Notes under the pieces: generated by a model | What the model was told of the DNA's origin: nothing | The model's input: only the letters and a program-made list of their open reading frames with translations | Databases searched by the model: none | In this document: piece by piece, positions 1 through 5,752 of the stretch | Position numbering within the stretch: position 1 is the first letter of the stretch | Layout of the letters: each line of letters begins with the position of its first letter | Translations under genes and position numbers: made by a program | DNA from: a bacterium | GTDB lineage: Bacteria; Krumholzibacteriota; Krumholzibacteria; LZORAL124-64-63 | Direction of reading: 5' to 3' | Assembly: GCA_016873405.1 (NCBI GenBank) | Contig: VGXH01000057.1 | Span: forward strand, 1 to 8,600 | DNA: 8,600 nucleotides

Positions 1-143
1 TGGACCGTTGCCCGGAGAACACCTACTTCATGGTGATGTCCGATCACGGTGAGCTGTTCGGCGAGGACGGCTACTTCGGCCACGGTCCGATCTTCCACGA
101 GAAGGTGTTCGAGATCTTCTACCTCGAGGGCCGGCTGCCGTGA
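1..143 (+). CDS. Sulfatase-like hydrolase, C-terminal fragment (5' end outside window)
   Basis: The frame starting at position 3 is open from the window edge to the TGA at 141-143 and encodes 46 residues. The peptide contains MVMSDHGELFGEDGYFGHGP followed by FHEKVFEIFYLEGRLP. The SDHGE..G..G..GHG pattern is the C-terminal metal-binding signature of sulfatases and related alkaline-phosphatase-superfamily hydrolases; the Asp-His pair would coordinate the active-site metal. The nucleophile region lies upstream of the window, so the substrate (sulfate or phospho ester) cannot be judged. The stop overlaps the GTG start of the next gene (GTGA at 140-143), which suggests translational coupling and one transcript. 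Family assignment is good; the specific function is unknown. Confidence 0.8.
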   Translation, partial: DRCPENTYFMVMSDHGELFGEDGYFGHGPIFHEKVFEIFYLEGRLP

Positions 144-616
144 GCGCGCCGGACCCGCGCCTGATGCAGGAGGCCATCGCGGAAGCCCGCGCGGGGCTCG
201 GCGTCGGCGACGGCGGTCCGTTCGGGGCCGTGGTCGTGCGCGACGGCGTGGTCGTCGCGCGCGGGCACAACCAGGTGGTCGCGCTGAACGACCCCACGGC
301 CCACGCCGAAGTGCAGGCCATCCGCGCCGCCTGCCGCGAGCTGGGCACGTTCGACCTGTCGGGCTGCGAGATCTACGCCACCTGCGAACCCTGCCCGCTG
401 TGCTTCGCCGCCATCCACTGGGCGCGCCTGGACCGGGTCTGCTTCGGCGCGACGCGCGCCGACGCCGCGGCCGTCGGCTTCGACGACGCGGCGATCTACG
501 ACGTCCTGGCCGGATCGCGCGAGCCCGACTTCGCCATCGAAGGCCGCCTCGCCGCGGACGACTGCCGCGAACTGATGGACCGGTGGCGCGCCGACGAGGG
601 GCGCGTCCCCTACTGA
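140..616 (+). CDS. guaD: Guanine deaminase (cytidine deaminase superfamily)
   Basis: This encodes 158 residues starting at GTG 140, which overlaps the preceding stop. The protein is expected to deaminate guanine to xanthine in the cytosol for purine salvage or catabolism. The zinc-site motifs are visible: H55-A-E57 (Zn ligand and catalytic Glu) and C82-E-P-C85-P-L-C88, with C85 and C88 as Zn ligands. The segment TRADAAAVGFDDAAIYD (about 105-121) matches the GuaD-specific region after the second motif, rather than TadA or CMP deaminases. The protein ends in Tyr158, like the 156-residue Bacillus subtilis GuaD, where, as I recall, the terminal Tyr closes over the active site of the domain-swapped partner. 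Length fits the family. A broader nucleoside/pterin deaminase activity is the main alternative. Confidence 0.88.
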   Translation: MSAPDPRLMQEAIAEARAGLGVGDGGPFGAVVVRDGVVVARGHNQVVALNDPTAHAEVQAIRAACRELGTFDLSGCEIYATCEPCPLCFAAIHWARLDRVCFGATRADAAAVGFDDAAIYDVLAGSREPDFAIEGRLAADDCRELMDRWRADEGRVPY

Positions 617-657
617 ACGGCCGCGCGGCCGCGGCCCGCCGCCGACCGGGAGCCACC

Positions 658-1683
658 GTGCACGGACACCACCACCGGGACCACGACGAACATCGGCGCG
701 GACCTCCGCACGCGCGCGGCCATGCTCATGGCCATGCTCACGGCCATGCTCATGGCCATGCTCACGGCCACGTCCATGGCCACGCTCACGGCCATGCTCA
801 CGGCCACGACGTCGCCGCCGGCACGCAGCGCGCCTTCACGATCGGCATCGCGCTCAACTCGGGCTTCGTTGCGCTGGAGGGGGCTGCCGGCCTGGTCACC
901 GGCTCGCTGGCGCTGCTGGCGGACGCCGGCCACAACCTCTCGGACGTCCTGGGTCTGGTCCTGGCCTGGGGCGCGGTGCGCCTGTCGCGTCGCGCGCCCA
1001 CCGCGCGCCGCACCTACGGCTGGCGCCGCTCGTCGATCATGGCCGCGCTGCTGAACGCCGTGCTGCTGCTGGTGGCCGTCGGCGGGATCGCCTGGGAGGC
1101 CGTCAGGCGCGCGCAGGAGCCGGTGCCGGTGCCGGGCTGGCCGATCATCATCGTCGCCGGCATCGGATTCCTGGTCAACGGCGCCACCGCCGCGCTGTTC
1201 CTGTCGGGCCGACGCCATGACCTCAATGTGCGCGGCGCCTTCCTGCACATGGCGGCCGACGCGGCCGTCTCGCTGGGCGTGGTGGCCTCGGGCGCCGTGA
1301 TCCTGGCCACGGGCTGGGCCTGGCTGGACCCGGCGGTCAGCCTGTTGATCGCGGTGGTGATCCTGGTGGGCACCTGGGGCCTGCTGCGCGAGGCGTTCGA
1401 CCTGGTGCTCGACGCGGTGCCGCCGGGCATCGACGCCGTCGCCGTGCGCGGGCATCTGGCCAAGCTGCCCGGCGTCACCGCCGTCCATGACCTGCACATC
1501 TGGGCCCTCAGCACCACCGAGGTGGCCCTCACCGCGCACCTGGTCAAGCCGGACCCGCGCGACGACGACCTGCTGGTGGCGCGCGCCGCCCGGGAACTGC
1601 GCGAACGCTTCGGCATCGGCCACGCCACGCTGCAGTGGGAACGGACGGACGGCGATTGCCCGGGCGAGGCCTGCGGCCATTGA
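658..1683 (+). CDS. Cation diffusion facilitator (Zn2+/H+ antiporter, CzcD/ZitB type) with His-rich N-terminus
   Basis: The GTG at 658 is preceded by GGGAG (648-652) at 5-nt spacing and gives 341 residues. The frame stays open upstream to about position 49, but that extension is an Arg-rich shadow of guaD. The N-terminus (1-50) is a metal-binding tail with a (GHAH)n array. The transmembrane domain follows (about 58-260), with HNLSD (H92...D96) in TM2 and HMAAD (H197...D201) in TM5, the paired HxxxD zinc site of the CzcD/ZitB branch. The C-terminal cytoplasmic domain (about 265-341) contains VTAVHDLHIWAL, typical of the CDF metal-sensing dimerisation domain. It should export Zn2+ (possibly Cd2+/Co2+) from the cytosol. 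It lies 41 nt after guaD and may share its transcript. A 5-bp hairpin (1684-1698) without a U-run follows the stop. Confidence 0.92.
   Translation: MHGHHHRDHDEHRRGPPHARGHAHGHAHGHAHGHAHGHVHGHAHGHAHGHDVAAGTQRAFTIGIALNSGFVALEGAAGLVTGSLALLADAGHNLSDVLGLVLAWGAVRLSRRAPTARRTYGWRRSSIMAALLNAVLLLVAVGGIAWEAVRRAQEPVPVPGWPIIIVAGIGFLVNGATAALFLSGRRHDLNVRGAFLHMAADAAVSLGVVASGAVILATGWAWLDPAVSLLIAVVILVGTWGLLREAFDLVLDAVPPGIDAVAVRGHLAKLPGVTAVHDLHIWALSTTEVALTAHLVKPDPRDDDLLVARAARELRERFGIGHATLQWERTDGDCPGEACGH
718..807 (+). repeat. In-frame 12-bp tandem repeat encoding (GHAH)n
   Basis: Seven 12-bp units run from 718 to 801, consensus GGCCATGCTCAY, plus a half unit to 807. All are in frame within the transporter's N-terminal tail. 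Units 1-4 alternate in the last base (CAT, CAC, CAT, CAC), so 718-741 and 742-765 are identical 24-bp copies. Unit 5 (GGCCACGTCCAT) is diverged and carries Val instead of Ala. Each unit adds two His residues, so copy-number change alters metal-binding capacity without shifting the frame. Confidence 0.93.
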
Positions 1684-1705
1684 CCCGGTCTCGCCGGGCG
1701 CTCGT

Positions 1706-1745
1706 CTGGCTCATACTTGACATATGAGGTATAGTTTATTATTCG
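1706..1745 (+). promoter_or_regulatory. Promoter with an Rrf2/IscR-like operator candidate upstream of the bacilliredoxin/Fe-S operon
   Basis: This is an AT-rich island in otherwise GC-rich sequence. TTGACA lies at 1717-1722, TATAGT at 1730-1735 and TATTAT at 1737-1742. No single -35/-10 pair is ideal. CTGGCT (1706-1711) plus 18 nt plus TATAGT is one reading; TTGACA plus 17 nt plus TATTCG is another. The segment 1713-1737 has a left half ATACTTGAC that fits the left half of the IscR type-1 site (ATASYYGAC) exactly, while the right half matches only about 6 of 11 positions. The genes downstream concern thiol redox and Fe-S clusters, which makes Rrf2-family control plausible. The operator call is inference. 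Confidence 0.55.
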
Positions 1746-1809
1746 TGGCGCGGCACGAATGCCACGGCGGCCCTGTGCGGCCGCGCTCTTGCAGCCGAGG
1801 AGTCCCGCG

Positions 1810-2226
1810 ATGCCCTATCCCGAGCAGCTCGTGGCCCCCATGCGGGCCGAACTGACCAGCGCCGGCGTGCGCGAACTGCGAACCGCCGGCGAGGTGGACG
1901 ACTGGTTCGCGCAGCGCCAGGGCTTGGCCCTGCTGCTGGTCAACTCCGTGTGCGGCTGCGCCGCCGGCAGCGCGCGCCCCGCCGTCAAGCTGGCCATGAG
2001 CGGCGCGCGTCGGCCCGATCGCGTGGCCACCGTGTTCGCCGGCCAGGACCTCGAGGCCACCGCGCGCGCCCGCACGTTGATCGGCGACGTGCCGCCGAGC
2101 AGCCCGTCGATCGCCCTGCTCAAGGACGGCGAGCTGGTGCACTTCGTGCCGCGCCACCTGATCGAGGGCCAGTCGGCCGAAGTCGTCGCCGGCGAATTGG
2201 CCGCTGCGTTCGCGCAGTTCTGCTGA
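1810..2226 (+). CDS. BrxA/BrxB-family bacilliredoxin (YphP/YqiW-like)
   Basis: The ATG at 1810 is preceded by GAGGAG (1797-1802) at 7-nt spacing and gives 138 residues, close to the family's usual length. The CGC active-site motif lies in VNSVCGCAAGSARP, the hallmark of the family. VFAGQDLEAT, PPSSPSIALLKDGELVHFVPRH and a Cys as the very last residue also match Bacillus YphP as I remember it. Members are thioredoxin-fold proteins that remove bacillithiol from cytosolic proteins and have weak disulfide isomerase activity. The gene is first in a group with an A-type Fe-S carrier and YgfZ, which suggests protection or repair of thiols at Fe-S sites. Whether this organism makes bacillithiol cannot be seen here. 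Family assignment is very secure. Confidence 0.95.
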   Translation: MPYPEQLVAPMRAELTSAGVRELRTAGEVDDWFAQRQGLALLLVNSVCGCAAGSARPAVKLAMSGARRPDRVATVFAGQDLEATARARTLIGDVPPSSPSIALLKDGELVHFVPRHLIEGQSAEVVAGELAAAFAQFC

Positions 2227-2242
2227 CCCGAGCGGAGTGAAG

Positions 2243-2947
2243 ATGGGAACCTTCCACGACGACAAGGGCGCCCTGCACGGCATCACCGTCTACGCGCAGG
2301 CCGGCGAGACGGTCTATGTCGGCCGCTGAGACACGCTGGATGACGAGCGACTGGTCCTGCACGATGCCGACGCGCACGTCGAGGGCCAGGACGGTCGCAG
2401 CATCGAGCAGTACCTGCAGCGCGCCGCGCGTTTCGGCATCTGGAAGAAGCACGACACCCTCGCGGTGCCGGTGGCCGGCCTGGGTCCGGTGCGCCCCCTG
2501 GGCGACCTGGTGCGCGTCGGCGGCGCCGCCGCGGCGCCGCCTTCCGCGAAGCCGGACACCGCGGCCGTGGCGCCGACGGCGGCTCCCGGCGCGGCCCCGG
2601 CGCCGACCGCGACCGCCGTCGCCGACGCGGTGAGCCTGACCAAGGGCGCCGCCACCGAGGTCCGGCGCCTGATCGCGGCCGAGGGCCGCCAGGGCCAGGG
2701 TCTGCGTCTGGGCGTGGCCGGCGGCGGCTGCTCGGGCCTGGTCTACAAGGTCGAGTTCGACACGCGGCGCGACGGCGACCTGGTCATCGCGCAGGACGGC
2801 TTCGAGGTCTACCTGGACCGCAAGAGCGCGATCTACCTGCGCGGGATCACCGTCGACCACCAGTCGGGGCTGGGCGGACGCGGCTTCCAGTTCCGCAACC
2901 CGAACGCGACCAACACCTGCGGCTGCGGGGAGAGCTTCGCGGTATGA
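2243..2947 (+). CDS. A-type Fe-S carrier (HesB/IscA-like) with novel N-terminal domain and in-frame TGA; candidate selenoprotein
   Basis: Read from ATG 2243 (GGAG at 2234-2237, 5-nt spacing), the frame has 234 codons with a TGA at codon 29 (2327-2329) and ends at 2945-2947. Residues 1 to about 90 form an uncharacterised domain that begins MGTFHDDKGALHGITVYA, then VYVGR-(TGA)-DTLDDERLVL, and contains FGIWKKHDTLAVP. An Ala/Pro linker spans about 93-125. Residues 131-234 are the HesB/IscA domain with C163 (AGGGCSGL) and the C-terminal pair C226-G-C228 (NTCGCGESFAV), the three Cys that bind or carry Fe-S clusters. A separate start after the TGA is unlikely: the first in-frame ATG or GTG is GTG 2465, with no clear Shine-Dalgarno and much of the N-domain lost. 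Alternatives are a nonsense mutation or a sequencing error in place of Cys. The A-type carrier call is secure; Sec insertion is inference. Confidence 0.78.
2327..2329 (+). other. In-frame TGA, candidate selenocysteine codon (residue 29)
   Basis: The codon lies between GTC-GGC-CGC (V-G-R) and GAC-ACG-CTG (D-T-L), with the same frame open and protein-like on both sides. I recall Cys at this place in similar N-terminal domains (GR-C-D), and Sec/Cys exchange is the usual mark of selenoproteins. General reassignment of TGA is excluded because every gene here ends in TGA. No selA, selB or selC is visible in the window. Confidence 0.5.
2342..2380 (+). promoter_or_regulatory. Candidate bacterial SECIS-like stem-loop downstream of the in-frame TGA
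   Basis: The lower stem GACGAGCG (2342-2349) pairs with CGCACGTC (2373-2380) with one A-A mismatch. The upper part has GTC (2354-2356) with GAC (2369-2371) and GCA (2359-2361) with TGC (2365-2367), closing a CGA loop (2362-2364). The loop starts 32 nt after the TGA and has G as its second base, which fits the general bacterial SECIS rules as I know them. The upper stem is short and interrupted, and GC-rich coding DNA forms such hairpins easily, so support is weak. Confidence 0.3.
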
Positions 2948-4686
2948 GCGCCGCGGCCGCGCTGTGCCGGCAGGCGCGCGAGTTCGGTTTGGTCACCGAC
3001 TGGGCGGCATCGCCGTCGCTCGGCGCGGTGCTGGTCGCCGGCCCCGACGCCGGCGCGCTGCTGCAATCCCAGTTGACGAGCGACGTGCTGGCGCTGGCGC
3101 CGGGACAGGCGCAGCCCTCGGCGCGCCTCAACCGCGCCGGGGCCCTGGTGGCGCCGTTGCGCGTGTTCCGCCTGCCCGAGCGCGGGCAGCCGTTCCCCTC
3201 CTGGCTGCTGGTCGCCGAGCGGAGCCAGTGCGCCGACCTGGCGGACGACCTGCGCACCCACGTCGTGACCGAGGACGCGCTGGTCGACGACGTCACGGCG
3301 GACTTCGCGGGCCGTCTTCTCCTGGGGCCGCGCGCGCCGGCGGCTCTGGCTGCGATCTCGGGCGACGGCGCGGCGGGAGATTCCCCGTTCACCATCGAGG
3401 CGCCAGTGACCGGGGACCCCGGCTGGCTGCTGCTGTGGCCGGCCGACGAGGGTCCACGGCGGGCCGCCGCGATCGCGCGCGCGGCCCGCGAGCACGACCT
3501 GGTGGACTGGCCGAGCGGCGCCCACGGCGAGACGGCCTGGCGTTGGCTCTGCGTCGAAGCGGGGACGCTGCGCCCGGGCGTCGACTTCCGGCCGGGACGT
3601 CGCGCGCTGGCCCAGACGGGGCTGGAGCAGGCGGTCGCCAGCCTGACCAAGGGCTGCTATCTGGGTCAGGAGGTGGTCGCGCGCGTGCGCACCTACGGCT
3701 CGGTGCCCGAGGCGCTGCGCGCGCTGGTCTTCGAGCCGCAAGCCGGACCCGAAGGCGCGCCGCCCGTTCCGGCTCCAGGCGAACCGGTGCAGAGCGACGA
3801 AGGGCGCGCGATCGGCACCTGGGCCTCGGCGGCCTGGTCGGCCGCCTGGCAGGCGCCGGTGGCGCTGGCCTTCCTGGACCGCGCCCACCGCACGCCCGGT
3901 TCGAGGCTGACGGTGCGTCTGGCCGACGGCGGCATCGCCGCGCCCGAAGTCCGCCTCAGCCCCCTGCACGCGGGCACCGACGCCGCCGACCTGGCGCGCC
4001 GCCTCCACGAGCGCGCCGTCCACCGCTTCGGCCGCGGCGACGATGACGGCGCGGTCGAGCTGCTGCAGCAGGCCCTGCGCCACGACCCGGGCTGTGCCGA
4101 AGCGGCCGAGGCGCTGGGCGTGATCCTCGGGCGCGCCGGCCGCTACCACGAGGCCATCGACATCTTCCGGCAGCTCGAGGAGATCGCGCCCGACGAGCCG
4201 CTCGTGCACACGAACCTCTCGCTGTTCTACATGAAGATCGGCGACAAGCAGGAGGCCGAACGCCAGCGCGAGCAGGCCACGCTCAAGCGCTTCGCTTCCC
4301 TCGACGACGCGCGGGAGGCCGCCGGGCGCGCCGCCGCCGAGGCGGCCGCCCGCCGCGAGGATGCCGCGCGGAAGCTGGCGATGTTCTCCGAGGTGCTGGA
4401 GATCGACGCGGACGACCCGCTGGCCCTGCTGGGCGCGGGCGGGGCGCTGGCGACGCTGGAGCGCCACGCGGAGGCCGAGCCGCTGCTGGGCCGCGCCGTG
4501 GCCGCGCAGCCGGACAACAGCGCGCTGTACCTGGCCCACGGCCGCGCGCTGGAACTGCTGGGCCGCGGCGACGAGGCCGCCGCCGTCTTCCGCGCCGGCG
4601 TGTCCGTGGCCTCGCGCAAGGGCGACCTGCAGCCGCTGCGCGAGATGGAGCACCGCCTGCTGCTGCTGACGGCGGCCGCGCGCTGA
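2944..4686 (+). CDS. ygfZ: YgfZ/GcvT-fold Fe-S protein fused to a C-terminal TPR region
   Basis: The ATG at 2944 overlaps the previous stop (ATGA), so translation is probably coupled. It encodes 580 residues, against roughly 325-350 for ordinary YgfZ. Residues 1 to about 340 form the folate-binding GcvT-like fold. The YgfZ signature KGCYLGQEV starts at K236, with the conserved Cys at 238. YgfZ assists assembly or repair of certain Fe-S enzymes in a tetrahydrofolate-dependent manner. From about 346 the sequence is a TPR solenoid: GDDDGAVELLQQALRHDP, GRYHEAIDIFRQLEEIAPDEP and EAEPLLGRAVAAQPDN are typical repeats. A charged, Ala-rich helical stretch (about 450-480) separates two TPR blocks. The frame runs through the junction without a break, so this is a real fusion. 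The TPR part probably docks client or partner proteins (inference). Confidence 0.9.
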   Translation: MSAAAALCRQAREFGLVTDWAASPSLGAVLVAGPDAGALLQSQLTSDVLALAPGQAQPSARLNRAGALVAPLRVFRLPERGQPFPSWLLVAERSQCADLADDLRTHVVTEDALVDDVTADFAGRLLLGPRAPAALAAISGDGAAGDSPFTIEAPVTGDPGWLLLWPADEGPRRAAAIARAAREHDLVDWPSGAHGETAWRWLCVEAGTLRPGVDFRPGRRALAQTGLEQAVASLTKGCYLGQEVVARVRTYGSVPEALRALVFEPQAGPEGAPPVPAPGEPVQSDEGRAIGTWASAAWSAAWQAPVALAFLDRAHRTPGSRLTVRLADGGIAAPEVRLSPLHAGTDAADLARRLHERAVHRFGRGDDDGAVELLQQALRHDPGCAEAAEALGVILGRAGRYHEAIDIFRQLEEIAPDEPLVHTNLSLFYMKIGDKQEAERQREQATLKRFASLDDAREAAGRAAAEAAARREDAARKLAMFSEVLEIDADDPLALLGAGGALATLERHAEAEPLLGRAVAAQPDNSALYLAHGRALELLGRGDEAAAVFRAGVSVASRKGDLQPLREMEHRLLLLTAAAR

Positions 4687-4693
4687 CCGCCGT
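4669..4693. terminator. Possible bidirectional hairpin between convergent genes
   Basis: ACGGCGG (4669-4675) pairs with CCGCCGT (4687-4693) around an 11-nt loop that spans the YgfZ-TPR stop codon. Only 13 nt separate the two convergent stop codons. There is no clear U-run on either side, so intrinsic termination would be weak. Confidence 0.25.
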
Positions 4694-4699
4694 TCTCGA

Positions 4700-5617
4700 T
4701 CAGCCGCCGTAGCGACCTACGATGGCTGGCGTCACCGCATCCAGTCGCGTCACCTTGTCGGCGAGATTGCGCGCGCCGGCGCCCCACGCCAGCAGCGGCA
4801 CCGGGTTGGTCGTGTGCCGACGCGCGGTGGCATCCTCCAGGTTGCCGTGGTCGCTGGTCAGCAACACCAGAGCCCGGCCGCCGGCAAGCTCCGCCGCCAG
4901 CTCCGCCAGCGCGGCGCGCACGAAGGCGTCCAGCTTGACCAGTTCGTCCGCGATGACCCCCGCGTCGCCGGTGTGCCCCGCCTTGTCGCTCAGGAAATAC
5001 TCGTAGAGCGTGAAGCCGCCGCCCTCGCGCGCGGCTCGCGCGAGCACGCCGCCGGCCTGCTCCGCCGTGAAGGGCGGCACCGCGAACCCCCGCGCGATCA
5101 GGTCGGCGTTGGTGAAGTCCTGGTAGAGGGAGCGCCCGGCCACGACGTCGTCCAGCGTGCGGAACGGCAGCCCCGCCGCCAGGTTCGCCACCGTCGTCGC
5201 CGAGAGCGTCCACTGGCGTTCCCGGGACAGCTCCCAGAACCGCGGCCGGAAGGCGTTGAGAAACCGCGCCGGCACGCCGCGCCGCGCCAGCTGCAACAGC
5301 ACCGAGTGCTCGCGCAGGATGGCGCGCAGCGCCTCGTTCGGAAACCCCGTCAGGTGCTGCCCGATCGCCGCCTGTGCGTTGACGCCGCTCAGGAGCGTCG
5401 TCTGGCCGGTGGCGCTCTGCGGCACGCCCGGCACGCCGAGGACCGCGTCGATCGCGCGGGCCCAGCCGCCGCCCCGGGCCGGAACCGGTCCCGCCACCGC
5501 CGGCTCGGCGGAGCCGAAGCGGAACACCTCGCCGCCGTAGGTCTGCTGCGGGTTCGTGGCCGGGTCCGGCGGCCCCCAGCCGAGTCCATCGACGAAGATC
5601 AGGATCGTCAGGTCCAC
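4700..5617 (-). CDS. iPGM/alkaline-phosphatase-superfamily metalloenzyme
   Basis: I chose the GTG start at 5617, preceded on the minus strand by GGGAG six nt upstream; it gives 305 residues. A longer reading to 5734 would add a low-complexity Arg-rich leader unlike a real N-terminus. The metal-site motifs of the metalloenzyme superfamily are in order: FVDGLGWG (D10), the nucleophile region QSATGQTTLLSG (S68/T70), YEYFLSDKAGH (D211, H215), and SDHGNLED followed by HTTNPVP (D256, H257, H268). This resembles cofactor-independent phosphoglycerate mutase and related phosphotransferases or phosphatases. The protein is much shorter than true iPGM (about 510 residues) and lacks its inserted domain, so glycolytic mutase activity is unlikely. 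It lies 135 nt downstream of a lipid kinase gene and is probably co-transcribed. The substrate is unknown. Confidence 0.85.
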   Translation of the reverse strand: MDLTILIFVDGLGWGPPDPATNPQQTYGGEVFRFGSAEPAVAGPVPARGGGWARAIDAVLGVPGVPQSATGQTTLLSGVNAQAAIGQHLTGFPNEALRAILREHSVLLQLARRGVPARFLNAFRPRFWELSRERQWTLSATTVANLAAGLPFRTLDDVVAGRSLYQDFTNADLIARGFAVPPFTAEQAGGVLARAAREGGGFTLYEYFLSDKAGHTGDAGVIADELVKLDAFVRAALAELAAELAGGRALVLLTSDHGNLEDATARRHTTNPVPLLAWGAGARNLADKVTRLDAVTPAIVGRYGG

Positions 5618-5752
5618 GCGCGGCTCCCGCTGGCGCCGGCAACGGCGCCGGCGGCGGGAAGATCGCACCGGGAACCGGGTTCGGCCAACACCCATCGGCC
5701 GCGACGGAGCGGGAAGGCGACCGGGCTTCGCCACGCCGCGGCGGACGCTGCC

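Noticed and set aside
49..657. Long N-terminal extension of the cation transporter frame
   Set aside because: It overlaps guaD fully, is Arg-rich with no domain, and GTG 658 has a good Shine-Dalgarno and gives the expected His-rich start.
718..807. Short tandem repeats resembling a CRISPR or minisatellite
   Set aside because: No spacers, 12-bp unit, exactly in frame and coding for His-rich repeats of a known transporter type.
2243..2947. Genome-wide reassignment of TGA to an amino acid
   Set aside because: Every other gene in the window ends in TGA at the expected protein end, so TGA is a normal stop here.
2465..2947. Independent A-type carrier starting at GTG 2465
   Set aside because: No clear Shine-Dalgarno before 2465, it would begin inside the N-terminal domain, and protein-like sequence continues upstream in frame to the well-supported ATG 2243.
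2833..4653. 606-codon minus-strand open frame
   Set aside because: Antisense shadow of the A-type carrier and YgfZ-TPR genes, with low-complexity Arg/Gln/Ala composition and no recognisable motif.
5618..5734. 39-residue N-terminal extension of the metalloenzyme
   Set aside because: Arg-rich low-complexity sequence over a GGCGCCGGC direct repeat (5632-5640, 5644-5652); GTG 5617 has GGGAG at proper spacing and begins right at the family's first strand.
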